Shown in pieces: positions 17,205 to 25,433 of a DNA stretch of 64,000 bases. Positions within the stretch are counted from its first letter, which is position 1. The number at the start of each line of letters is the position of its first letter. Both the position numbers and the translations under genes were made by a program. The notes beneath the pieces were generated by a model that saw only the letters and a list, made by a program, of their open reading frames with translations, made no database searches and was not told the origin of the DNA. This stretch comes from Roseovarius sp. THAF9 (GTDB lineage Bacteria > Pseudomonadota > Alphaproteobacteria > Rhodobacterales > Rhodobacteraceae): contig NZ_CP045404.1 in assembly GCF_009363715.1 (NCBI RefSeq), forward strand, positions 1,146,001-1,210,000, given 5' to 3'.

Positions 17205-18236
17205 CTATTCCCATTCAAGTTCGGTGAAGGCGACAGTGGCGTTCCGCGGGTTGTAGGCCTCGAAAAGCTGCCACTTGTCTGCTTCGCTTTCCGCGATTGT
17301 GGTGACGGCCTCGCCCAGACGGGTGCCGCGAGCGATGGCGGCGCGGGTGTCGTCGCGCAGCGTTTCCAGATAGCGGTGCTGATCCTCGGCGCCTTCAGGC
17401 CAGTCCAGCACCGGGCCGCCGTGGCCGGGGACGATACGGGTGACGTTCCACTTTTTCAGCTGGCCCAGAACGTCGAGCCAGCCTAGCACGCTGCCGTCGA
17501 GGGCGGGGGTGTGCATGTGAAAAATGAGGTCGCCTGTGAAGAGCGTGCCGGTCGCTTCGTCCAGCACCGTGAGATCGTTGCCGGTATGGGCGGTAGGCCA
17601 TGCGTGCAGGGTGAGAATGCGGTTGCCGAGGTCGATCTGCATTGGCGCGTCGGGCGACACCGTGATGTCCGTGTCCGGCGCGGTCGAGCCTATGAAGGCG
17701 GGACCGATCAGGCGCGTCAGGCTTTCCGCGTAATTGGCCTGCCTGTCGGCCAGCGCGCGGGGCAGGGCGGCGTGGGAGGCAACCTGTGCCCCGGTGGTGC
17801 TGAAGGCATCCGTGCCCAGCACATGGTCGGGGTGCATGTGGGTCAGGATCACGTGGCTGACGGGCTTGTCGGTCTCAAGGCGGATCGCGCGCCAGAGTGC
17901 CTCGCCGATCCAGCGGGCCGAGCCGGTGTCGATCACGGCGACGCTGTCTTGGCCGACGACAAAGCCGAGATTCGCGACGTCACCGCGGTTGTCGGTGTCG
18001 GGTTCCTCGACCCGGCCCAGATGGGCGAAAACGCCCGGTGCGATCTCGGTCGTGTCGAGCGCCGGGCCAACGGGGGCACAGCGCGGGTCATCGTATGTCT
18101 TTGAAAGTTCGGGCAATTGCGCCTCGCACTCGGCCTGTGTTGGAGCCTCGTAATTCGCCAGAAGCATGTCGCGGCAGGCCGGCTCGCCTGCCTCAGAGGC
18201 AAGCGCAATGCAGGCTGTGACGACGACCTCGAACAT
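17205..18236 (-). CDS. Quinoprotein relay system zinc metallohydrolase (type 2, SoxH-like)
   Basis: A 343-residue metallo-beta-lactamase-fold protein. The metal motif is H133-M-H135-P-D137-H138, followed by a metal His in HTGNDLTV, the Asp of FTGDLIFH and His in VPGHGGPV. A weakly hydrophobic N-terminus with two Cys (GEPACRD, DPRCAPV) precedes the domain, as in the SoxH-like hydrolases that travel with SoxYZ-like carriers and PQQ dehydrogenases. The start at ATG 18236 is chosen by family length; an ATG 45 bp upstream is possible. It is divergent from the SoxYZ-like gene at 18344, its probable substrate carrier. Confidence 0.85.
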   Translation of the reverse strand: MFEVVVTACIALASEAGEPACRDMLLANYEAPTQAECEAQLPELSKTYDDPRCAPVGPALDTTEIAPGVFAHLGRVEEPDTDNRGDVANLGFVVGQDSVAVIDTGSARWIGEALWRAIRLETDKPVSHVILTHMHPDHVLGTDAFSTTGAQVASHAALPRALADRQANYAESLTRLIGPAFIGSTAPDTDITVSPDAPMQIDLGNRILTLHAWPTAHTGNDLTVLDEATGTLFTGDLIFHMHTPALDGSVLGWLDVLGQLKKWNVTRIVPGHGGPVLDWPEGAEDQHRYLETLRDDTRAAIARGTRLGEAVTTIAESEADKWQLFEAYNPRNATVAFTELEWE

Positions 18237-18343
18237 GGCCGGATCTTGCCACACGAGATTGTGAGGTCCATGCCCCATTTCGTATAAGTGGATTTTGCCG
18301 CCGTTTCGTGGCATAACACTTGCGCACTGCGGGAGGAGACCGT

Positions 18344-19153
18344 ATGAGACATGCAATCGCATCCGTTTTGGCGCTGGGTCTTGCGGCGTCACCTGGTTGG
18401 ACTGAGGAGGCGGTCAAGAACCCCTTGACCGAAAGCCCGACCTGGCAGGATCTTCGCTATGACGTGCTGGGCGAGGCCACGCTGGAGGAGGCGGAGGGTC
18501 CGCTGAGCGTTGAGGCGCCGTACCGTGCCCATGACGCGGCGACGGTGCCGCTGCACCTGAAACAGACCGATCCGGACGCGCAGATCAGGTCGGCCACGGT
18601 GGTGATTGACGAAAATCCTGCGCCAGTTGCCGGAGAGTTCACGTTCGGGCACGGTATGGGGCAACTCGATTTCGAAATGCGCGTGCGAGTGAACCAGTAT
18701 TCCAATGTGCGGGTTATTACCGAGACCGAGGACGGCCTTTACATGACCGGGCGGTTCGTGAAAGCGTCGGGCGGCTGTTCTGCCCCGGCCTCGAAAGACC
18801 CGGAGGTGGCGCTGGCAGGCATGGGCCGTATGAAGCTGCGCAGCTTTGGCGAGACGGCGGCGGTATCCACGCCGCGGCGCGAGGCGCAGATCATGATCCG
18901 GCATCCGAATTATTCCGGGCTTCAGCGGGACCAGATTACGCAGCTGTTCATCCCGGCGCATTTCATCGACACGATCGAGGTGCTGCAGGGCGACGAAATG
19001 CTGTTCTCGATGACCGGGGGGATTTCGATCTCGGAAAACCCGTCCTTCCGGTTCTTCTATGATGACAACGGCTCGGCAGACCTGACTGTGAAGGCCACGG
19101 ATACCGAGGGTAACGTGTTCGAAAATACCTTGCCGAAATCGCTGGACGGCTGA
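18344..19153 (+). CDS. SoxYZ-like carrier protein, quinoprotein-associated (second copy)
   Basis: A 269-residue paralogue of 7893-8702 with the same layout: signal peptide, SoxY-like domain ending ASGGCSAP (Cys145), then SoxZ-like domain (IRHPNYSGLQRDQITQLF, GGISISENPSF). Strong GGGAGGAG lies upstream of ATG 18344. Sharing of the carrier Cys context but little else suggests old duplication and separate partners, this copy with the divergent metallohydrolase. An intrinsic terminator follows. Confidence 0.86.
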   Translation: MRHAIASVLALGLAASPGWTEEAVKNPLTESPTWQDLRYDVLGEATLEEAEGPLSVEAPYRAHDAATVPLHLKQTDPDAQIRSATVVIDENPAPVAGEFTFGHGMGQLDFEMRVRVNQYSNVRVITETEDGLYMTGRFVKASGGCSAPASKDPEVALAGMGRMKLRSFGETAAVSTPRREAQIMIRHPNYSGLQRDQITQLFIPAHFIDTIEVLQGDEMLFSMTGGISISENPSFRFFYDDNGSADLTVKATDTEGNVFENTLPKSLDG

Positions 19154-19178
19154 CCACGGCTTGATCTTCTAAATACGA

Positions 19179-19215
19179 AACGCGCGTGCCGGAATCCCGA
19201 CACGCGCGTTTTTTT
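19179..19215 (+). terminator. Intrinsic terminator after SoxYZ-like gene
   Basis: A perfect 10-bp stem AACGCGCGTG / CACGCGCGTT with a 12-base loop is followed by T6. It ends the rightward transcript and may also stop the converging ectoine transcript, whose last gene ends at 19240. Confidence 0.92.
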
Positions 19216-19239
19216 GAATCATCTAGGGCGAGGGCGCTG

Positions 19240-20673
19240 TCAGGCAGCGATCGTGATGTCCGACTTTTTTCCGTTTTCGGACGCCTTGCCGAAGAACGTG
19301 TCGTGAAGCGCCTTGATCGCCGGATCGCGGTCTTCGCGTTCGAGTATGAACTGCGTATCGACGTGGCGCGGGCCTTGGGTGGCCCCGAGCGAGGCCATGC
19401 CGTTGTCATCCAGCGCCTGCAGGCCGCGCTGCAGCGTGCTTAGCCCATCGAGATCACGCCCGATAACGGAGACCAGCGAAAGCTTGCGATTGCGGATTTC
19501 GGACTGCGGATATTTCTCCGCCAGATCGTCGGCGACCTTGCGCATGGCTTTGACCGATGCGTCGACATAGTGCGTGATCGTGTTGGCGTTGGACGCCTTC
19601 GACACGATGCGCACGGCGTTGCGCGTCAGCGCGTCGAGAATGGCGGCGTCGTAGCCTTTGACGCCGACCATGTCCTGTTCGAACACTTCCAGCGCGATGA
19701 TGTCGAGGCCGGTGACCATCTCGACCGCCGGCGTTTCGGCGGGTTGATCGTCGATGACCGTGCCGGGCTCTTCGGGCTCGAACGCGTTGGTGACGCGCAG
19801 GGGCACGCCGGCCTGGCGCAGTGTCTTGGCAGCGGAGGGATGGATCGCTTCCATCCCGAGGTTCGCCATCTGGTCGGCCACGTCATAGTTGGTATGACCC
19901 AAGGTGCGCACGTTCTCTGCGCCGACCAGCTTGGGGTCGGCAGAGGAAAGGTGAAATTCCTTGTGGATGATCGCCTCGCGCGCGCCGGTCAGGGCGGCCA
20001 TCTGCGAGAATGTGACCTCGGAATAGCCGCGGTCGAATTCCTTCATCAGGCCCTCGCGGCACTGGGCATAGCCGGTGACGATCGGCATTTCCGTGGCCGG
20101 GTCGATGCTGGCCATTGCGTTGTTGATACGCTCGTCCAGTGTGACTTCGCCATCTTCGCGCCAGCCTGTCAGGTCCACGGCGCGGGCGTTGACACCGGCA
20201 CGTTTCAGCACCAATGCCGCCACGTGCGCGCTGTGCGCTTCGCCAAGGCCCGAAAGCAACTCGCGGATATGCATCAGGTGCGCGTTCAGCCGGAAATGGC
20301 CGTAGGAGCACAGGCGCTGGAGGTCGATCAGACAGTTGCGGGCACCTTCGATCCGTTCGTTCACAAAGGCAGTCGCCTGAGCGATGTCGGCAGGGTGCTC
20401 GAGCACGTCCTCATGCGCTTTGATCATGGCGCGACAGGCCTTTGTCAGCGCATCGTGCCAGCCATGGTCGTCCTCGGCGTCGGCGAAAGCGGCATAGGCG
20501 CCATCCTCGCCCGATTTCTTGTGCTCCAGCAGCATGTCGGTGATGCCACCGAAGGCCGAAACGACGAAGATACGTCCGTATTGCGGCTCTCCGTTCTTGA
20601 TGAACAGGGTATCGCGCAATTCGTGCAGGCGGGACATGGACGTCCCGCCGATTTTCTCCACTGTGTGGGTCAT
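19240..20673 (-). CDS. ask: Aspartate kinase of the ectoine operon (Ask_Ect)
   Basis: A 477-residue aspartokinase that makes aspartyl phosphate for ectoine. It begins THTVEKIGGTSMSRL, with the kinase-domain KIGGTS motif, and has two ACT-like regions in the C-terminal third (RNRKLSLVSVIGRDLDGLS). Start ATG 20673 is 4 bp after ectC. Ectoine-linked Ask forms are distinct from housekeeping LysC and less feedback-inhibited, which supplies precursor under salt stress. It is the last gene of ectABC-ask. Confidence 0.94.
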   Translation of the reverse strand: MTHTVEKIGGTSMSRLHELRDTLFIKNGEPQYGRIFVVSAFGGITDMLLEHKKSGEDGAYAAFADAEDDHGWHDALTKACRAMIKAHEDVLEHPADIAQATAFVNERIEGARNCLIDLQRLCSYGHFRLNAHLMHIRELLSGLGEAHSAHVAALVLKRAGVNARAVDLTGWREDGEVTLDERINNAMASIDPATEMPIVTGYAQCREGLMKEFDRGYSEVTFSQMAALTGAREAIIHKEFHLSSADPKLVGAENVRTLGHTNYDVADQMANLGMEAIHPSAAKTLRQAGVPLRVTNAFEPEEPGTVIDDQPAETPAVEMVTGLDIIALEVFEQDMVGVKGYDAAILDALTRNAVRIVSKASNANTITHYVDASVKAMRKVADDLAEKYPQSEIRNRKLSLVSVIGRDLDGLSTLQRGLQALDDNGMASLGATQGPRHVDTQFILEREDRDPAIKALHDTFFGKASENGKKSDITIAA

Positions 20674-20677
20674 TGGT

Positions 20678-21079
20678 TCACGCCTCGGCGGTTTCGGGCG
20701 CCGCGTAAGAGCCATCTTCGCGATGCACCTCGTTGCCGGTGACCGGCGGGTTGAAGCAGCAGGCCATTACCAGCTCTTCGTCGGCGCGCAGTATGTGGCG
20801 GTCGTGCTTGTCTAGCGCATACATCACGCCGGGCTTGATCTCGTGCGTTTCGCCGGTGGCGATGTCGGTGATCGAGCCGGTGCCTTGCATGCAATAGACG
20901 CTCTCGAAGTGATTCTTGTATTCGAACGTATGTTCGGAACCGGCCTCGAGAAAGGTGATGTGGAACGAAAAGCCCATGTTGTCATCGGCCAGCAGCATCC
21001 GGACGCTTGTCCAGTTGGCGTCCGAGACGACGCGGTCTTTTTCGTTCTCGGTGATCTTGTTGAAGTCTCTGACGATCAT
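20678..21079 (-). CDS. ectC: L-ectoine synthase
   Basis: A 133-residue cupin that cyclises N-gamma-acetyl-diaminobutyrate to ectoine. It has the family start MIVRDFNKI and the cupin pattern [20 protein letters not shown] with the metal-binding residues of the EctC type, then [19 protein letters not shown]. Full length for the family (about 130). It lies 5 bp after ectB. No ectD (hydroxylase) is present here. Confidence 0.97.
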   Translation of the reverse strand: MIVRDFNKITENEKDRVVSDANWTSVRMLLADDNMGFSFHITFLEAGSEHTFEYKNHFESVYCMQGTGSITDIATGETHEIKPGVMYALDKHDRHILRADEELVMACCFNPPVTGNEVHREDGSYAAPETAEA

Positions 21080-21084
21080 TTCGG

Positions 21085-22374
21085 TTACTCCGCAGCGATG
21101 TTGTGGCCTTCGACGCAGGTCGAGGCAGCTTTTTCCAAAATATCGAGACCCTTCTCAAACAGCTCGACCGGGATGGTCAGCGGTGCAAGGACCTTGACGA
21201 CTTCGTCAAAGCTGCCCGAGGTCTCGATGATGAGCCCGTTGCGGAATGCTTCGCCGCAGATTTGCTCGGCCAATTCGCCCGAGCCGACATCCACGCCGCG
21301 CATCATGCCGCGGCCCTTGAGCTTGGCGCCCGGCACCATGTCGGCGATGCGTTGCAGGCGCGTCTCGAGGATCTTGGCCTTTTCGGCGACCTCGTTCTTG
21401 AATTTGTCGTCCGACCAGAACTTCTCGAGCGCGACGCGTGCAGTGATGAACGCATGCGTGTTACCCCGGAACGTGCCGTTATGCTCGGCCGGTTTCCAGA
21501 TGTCCAGATCGCGACGGATCAGCAACGTGGCGAAAGGCAGGCCGAAGCCTGACAGCGATTTCGCCAGCGGGATCATGTCGGGCTCGACATCCATGTCGTC
21601 GAAGCTGAAGAAGCTGCCCGTGCGGCCGATACCGGCCTGGATATCGTCTACGATTAGAAGGATATCGTGGTTTTTGGCGAGCCGGCCAAGGCGTTCGACC
21701 CACTCTCTGGAGGCGGCGTTCAGGCCACCTTCGCCTTGAACCAGTTCGACCAGAAAGGCAGCAGGGGCGTCGACACCCGATGAGGGATTATCGAACATCA
21801 TTTCCATTTGACCGATCGTGTCCACATCGTCGCCGAAGGCACCGTCATAGGGCATCCGGTTGATGCCGCACAGCGGCGCGCCACCGGCGCCGGCGCGCTT
21901 GCCGGCGTTGCCGGTGCACGCCAAGGCGCCCAGCGTCATCCCGTGGAAGCCGTTCGTGAAGGCGATGATGTCGCGGCGGCCAGTGACCTTGCGCGCAAGC
22001 TTCAGTGCGGACTCGACGGCATTGGTGCCGGTCGGACCCGTCATCATGATCTTGTGGTCCATGCCGCGCGGCTCAAGGATCAGTTTCTCGAACGTCTCGA
22101 GGAACTGCGCCTTGGTGTCAGACATCATGTCCAGCCCGTGGGCGATGCCGTCATTCGAGATATGCTCGAGCAGGGCTGCCTTCATATCGGGGTCGTTATG
22201 ACCGTAGTTTAGTGAAGAACAACCGGCCAGGAAGTCGATATAGGTGCGGCCGTCCACATCGGTCATTTCGGCGCCAGATGCAGACGTGAACACGGTATCG
22301 AACCCGCGGCAGTAGCTACGGGCTTCGGATTCACGACGTTCAAAAACAGGTTTATGGGAGGTATTCGTAGACAT
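21085..22374 (-). CDS. ectB: Diaminobutyrate--2-oxoglutarate transaminase
   Basis: A 429-residue class III PLP aminotransferase making L-2,4-diaminobutyrate from aspartate semialdehyde. Typical features are [16 protein letters not shown] at the N-terminus, [15 protein letters not shown] for phosphate binding, [15 protein letters not shown] with the cofactor Asp, and [12 protein letters not shown] with the PLP lysine. The order ectA-ectB-ectC-ask is standard in Rhodobacterales. Confidence 0.97.
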   Translation of the reverse strand: MSTNTSHKPVFERRESEARSYCRGFDTVFTSASGAEMTDVDGRTYIDFLAGCSSLNYGHNDPDMKAALLEHISNDGIAHGLDMMSDTKAQFLETFEKLILEPRGMDHKIMMTGPTGTNAVESALKLARKVTGRRDIIAFTNGFHGMTLGALACTGNAGKRAGAGGAPLCGINRMPYDGAFGDDVDTIGQMEMMFDNPSSGVDAPAAFLVELVQGEGGLNAASREWVERLGRLAKNHDILLIVDDIQAGIGRTGSFFSFDDMDVEPDMIPLAKSLSGFGLPFATLLIRRDLDIWKPAEHNGTFRGNTHAFITARVALEKFWSDDKFKNEVAEKAKILETRLQRIADMVPGAKLKGRGMMRGVDVGSGELAEQICGEAFRNGLIIETSGSFDEVVKVLAPLTIPVELFEKGLDILEKAASTCVEGHNIAAE

Positions 22375-22430
22375 ACGACCTCTCTTTCAATGTCAGAATT
22401 TGAGGGGGATTTGGGGAGGTGGCCCCGGTA

Positions 22431-22955
22431 TTAGGCCACTTTTGCCAGCTCTTCGGCCAGCGGAATCGTCACGAGGTTCTCCGTCTTGCTTTGACCGTTG
22501 AAGTGCTCGTCTTCCTCGTAATACGCCTCAGCATCAAGATCGGTTCCACACTCTTCGGCAAATTTCTTGAAAAGGGCCCAAGATGCGTCGTTATCCGACG
22601 TAATCGTAGTCTGGATCTTGTTGACGTCCGCACATGCATCGCGCTGCAACGCTTCTTTCAGCATCAGCGAACCAAGGCCCATGCCGCGCGCATCTTCCGA
22701 AACGGCAACCTGCCAGATGAACAAAGTCTCGGGATCGCTCGGAATGACATGGCCCGATACCCAGCCCACGGGCTTGCCCTCAATCTCGGCGAGAACGCAA
22801 GTGTCGGAAAAGTGGTCGCACTGGATCAGATTGCAGTACATCGAGTTTTCGTCGAGCGGCTTGCATTCGCGCACGAGTTCCCAAATTTCCGAGCCGTCCG
22901 TCGGTTCGGGCTCGCGAAGGGTCGGGACGATTTCTTTTGCAAGGTCGCGGGGCAT
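22431..22955 (-). CDS. ectA: Diaminobutyrate acetyltransferase
   Basis: A 174-residue GNAT acetyltransferase, the second step of ectoine synthesis. It has DENSMYCNLIQCDHFSDTC near the N-terminus and the acetyl-CoA loop VAVSEDARGMGLGSLML. I choose ATG 22955 because CGGAG sits about nine bases upstream; an in-frame start 39 bp further up lacks one. First gene of the operon, downstream of the regulatory region at 22981-23037. Confidence 0.95.
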   Translation of the reverse strand: MPRDLAKEIVPTLREPEPTDGSEIWELVRECKPLDENSMYCNLIQCDHFSDTCVLAEIEGKPVGWVSGHVIPSDPETLFIWQVAVSEDARGMGLGSLMLKEALQRDACADVNKIQTTITSDNDASWALFKKFAEECGTDLDAEAYYEEDEHFNGQSKTENLVTIPLAEELAKVA

Positions 22956-22980
22956 GTTTGTATCTCCGATTTGCTTTGGT

Positions 22981-23037
22981 TTACTAAGTAGCATCGGACT
23001 GGTGGTACTTCAAGTGACTAAGTATAATATTTACTAG
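22981..23037. promoter_or_regulatory. Probable EctR operator and ectA promoter
   Basis: TTACTAAGTA (22981) recurs as TGACTAAGTA at 23015, exactly 34 bp on, and the second copy forms an imperfect palindrome, CTAAGTATAATATTTACTAG (23018-23037). On the ectA strand the palindrome covers a TATACT hexamer that could be the -10. EctR regulators of halotolerant methylotrophs are known to bind a pseudopalindrome over the -10 of ectA, so this is the likely operator. Confidence 0.6.
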
Positions 23038-23200
23038 GACCTCTAATTTCCACAAAAATAACTTGTTTTTAGCGTCAAATCGCTTTGGCTATAGCAGTGA
23101 ATTTAGCGATATCTGGTTAATAAGGCTAACCAAAGGGGGCTTCACAAACCAAGTTTGCGTGTATATGTTTAGCTATCCTAACGAAACGTCAAAGGTAGGA

Positions 23201-23683
23201 ATGGACCGCATCGATACCTCTTTAGTCGCACTCAGACGCATTCTTCGCGCGACCGATTTGTTCGGTCGCGAAGTCAAACAGTCCGCCGGGGTGACTCCCG
23301 CGCAGTTCCGGGTTTTGCAGATCATCGGCGAGACCGGGCAGGCAACAGCGACCGCGATATCATCGCGAATGCGTGTGACGCAGGCGACCGTGACCTCGCT
23401 GGTGGACAAGCTGGTGAACGAGGGGATGGTCTTGCGTGAAAAGTCGACACGAGACCGCCGGCAGACCAATATCCACCTTACCGCGAAGGGGCGCGACACG
23501 CTGGCCAAGGCGCCAGACCCATTGCAGCAGCGCTTCGTTCGAAAGTTTTCTGTCATGGAAGACTGGGAGCAAGCAATGCTGGTGGCCAGCTTGGAGCGCG
23601 TGGCGGCAATGCTGGACGCGGACGAGATCGATGCGGCACCCGTGCTCGATTCCGGCGACTTCAAGAGCTTGAGCGACGGCTGA
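23201..23683 (+). CDS. ectR: MarR-family transcriptional regulator, ectoine operon (EctR)
   Basis: A 160-residue winged-helix protein divergent from ectA. ATSLVDKL-type recognition helix (RVTQATVTSLVDKLVNEGMV) and wing RDRRQTNIHLTAKG are clear. Start ATG 23201 has AAGG/AGGA just upstream; an in-frame ATG at 23166 would add about 12 residues. EctR represses ectABC-ask at low osmolarity in relatives. The AT-rich 245-bp upstream region probably serves both directions. Confidence 0.9.
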   Translation: MDRIDTSLVALRRILRATDLFGREVKQSAGVTPAQFRVLQIIGETGQATATAISSRMRVTQATVTSLVDKLVNEGMVLREKSTRDRRQTNIHLTAKGRDTLAKAPDPLQQRFVRKFSVMEDWEQAMLVASLERVAAMLDADEIDAAPVLDSGDFKSLSDG

Positions 23684-23728
23684 GCACCCGCGCCGCCGCA
23701 AGATTGTCTCGTTGCTGTGCCGCTCGGA

Positions 23729-24115
23729 TCAGCGCTTTTGCCAGATTTCCTCGATCTGGGACGACAGCGTCATCGGGTCCACCGGTTTGGTGATGACGGC
23801 CAAGGCGCCTTTGTCACGCAGCTGCTTGGAAAAAGAATCTTCGGCCTTTGCCGTCAGAAATATCGTGGGTATGTCTGCAAATCCGGGCTTGGCCGTGATG
23901 GCGCGCCAAACATCTTCGCCGGACATGTCGGGCATCATTACATCCAGCAAAAGCATCTGCGGCTTGACCGACACGGCAGCCTCGACCGCGCCTTGGCCGG
24001 TGGCGAACTGCTGCACGTCGAAGGAGCCGACGGTTTCAAGGGCCATGTGGATGATCACGCGGATGTCTTCGTCATCGTCCACATGAAGGATGGTTTGCAG
24101 GGGCTGCTGCGCCAT
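23729..24115 (-). CDS. Single-domain response regulator
   Basis: A 128-residue receiver domain (phospho-acceptor D58 in LLLDVMMPDMSG, acidic pocket VDDDED, Lys in VITKPVDP) without an output domain. ATG 24115 is preceded by AAGGAGGAG six bases away, which decides the start over an in-frame ATG at 24163. It follows the histidine kinase at 24166-25317 and probably relays phosphate within this locus. Confidence 0.9.
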   Translation of the reverse strand: MAQQPLQTILHVDDDEDIRVIIHMALETVGSFDVQQFATGQGAVEAAVSVKPQMLLLDVMMPDMSGEDVWRAITAKPGFADIPTIFLTAKAEDSFSKQLRDKGALAVITKPVDPMTLSSQIEEIWQKR

Positions 24116-24165
24116 GACTGTCTCCTCCTTGGGACGATTGGGAAATGTGAGGATGTTGGCCATAC

Positions 24166-25317
24166 CTAGCTCGCCACCCACTCCACATCTTGGTTCAGAT
24201 CACTCAAAAGTACAAGATGCGGGGGGATCCGAAACTGGAAGGTGCTGCCCTGGCCGACCTCGGATTGGAAGGTGATCGGATAGTCGAGGCGCTTTGCGAT
24301 GGCGGCCACGATTGCAAGGCCGAGGCCGGTTCCCGGACGCTTGCTGCCATCACCGGCGCAGGCCTGGGAAAAGGGCTTGAACAACATGCGGTTCTGTTCT
24401 TCGGAGATACCCGGGCCCTGGTCGGTGACGGAGATGGCAATCCCGTCCTCGGCCTCGGAAATCCCGACGCGAACGACCCCGCCCCGAGGCGAATACTTGA
24501 TCGCGTTGGAGCCGAAATTGGTGATGATCTGGGCGATGCGTTCGGCGTTGCCCAGCACCATGGCGCTGCGCAGCTTTGTCTCGACCTCGAGACGGACTTC
24601 GTTTTCAAGAGCCGCGCCGGAAATCAGTTCGATGGTGTCTTGCACACATTCCACGACGTCCATTTCGGCGATGGAGAAGTCCATCTTGTTGCTGTTGATC
24701 TTTTCCAGGTCGAGAATGTCATTGACGATAGACAGCAGGCGGTCGGTATTGCGGGAGGCGATGTCGACCACGCTTTGTGTCTTGGGGTCCAGCTTGGATA
24801 CCGCGCCGGCCTTGAGCAGGCGCAGAGCCCCGTGGATCGACGTAAGCGGTGTGCGCAATTCGTGGCTGACGGTCGACACCGTTTGGACCTTGTCGGAATC
24901 CGCGCTTTTGCGGGCAGAGATATCGCGTAGAACGGAGACGAAGAAGTCGCCCTCGTCGTGTGTTCGCACAAGTCGTGTCGAAACTTCGACCGGGAGGGTG
25001 AGATGCGTGAGTTCGAGGGTGATCGCGCTTTGCTCACCGCTGAGCAGGGGGGCCGCGGCACGGAAAAACGACTTGCTGTCGAAGGTGGCGGCGGTGTCGC
25101 TGATACGCTTGGTGCGGGCCAGCTCGGGGGTCCAGCCATGGCGGGCGCGGGCGGCAGCGTTCATGTAACGGATGCGAAGCGTGTCGCTGGCGTAAACGTA
25201 GACGCCGTCCTGCAAGCTTTCGAGGATCGTTTCGAGAAAGGAAAGGTCGGTGATAGCGGCATCAATCGGGTGCGTGGCGCTGTCGTCGTGTCCTTGACGG
25301 TTTGCAATTTGTTGCAT
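24166..25317 (-). CDS. PAS-domain sensor histidine kinase
   Basis: A 383-residue cytoplasmic kinase. A PAS domain (about residues 27-135: FLETILESLQDGVYVYAS, RYMNAAARARHGWTPEL) precedes the HisKA box VSTVSHELRTPLTSIHGALR and the HATPase N (NFGSNAIKYSP), G1 (DQGPGI) and G2 (GTGLGLAI) boxes. No membrane segment is seen. ATG 25317 has AAAGGG just upstream; upstream in-frame ATG and TTG starts also exist. Likely partner of the adjacent response regulator. Confidence 0.9.
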   Translation of the reverse strand: MQQIANRQGHDDSATHPIDAAITDLSFLETILESLQDGVYVYASDTLRIRYMNAAARARHGWTPELARTKRISDTAATFDSKSFFRAAAPLLSGEQSAITLELTHLTLPVEVSTRLVRTHDEGDFFVSVLRDISARKSADSDKVQTVSTVSHELRTPLTSIHGALRLLKAGAVSKLDPKTQSVVDIASRNTDRLLSIVNDILDLEKINSNKMDFSIAEMDVVECVQDTIELISGAALENEVRLEVETKLRSAMVLGNAERIAQIITNFGSNAIKYSPRGGVVRVGISEAEDGIAISVTDQGPGISEEQNRMLFKPFSQACAGDGSKRPGTGLGLAIVAAIAKRLDYPITFQSEVGQGSTFQFRIPPHLVLLSDLNQDVEWVAS

Positions 25318-25433
25318 GGTTGCCCTTTCGTGCCGTGTCATGGTGCCGGCCAAAAAAATCCTAGTTCTCGGGGGTGGTGTTCATTGGGCTGGAAAAAGGA
25401 AAAGTTTAGGCAAGATCGGCAAGTCCGCGCGCG

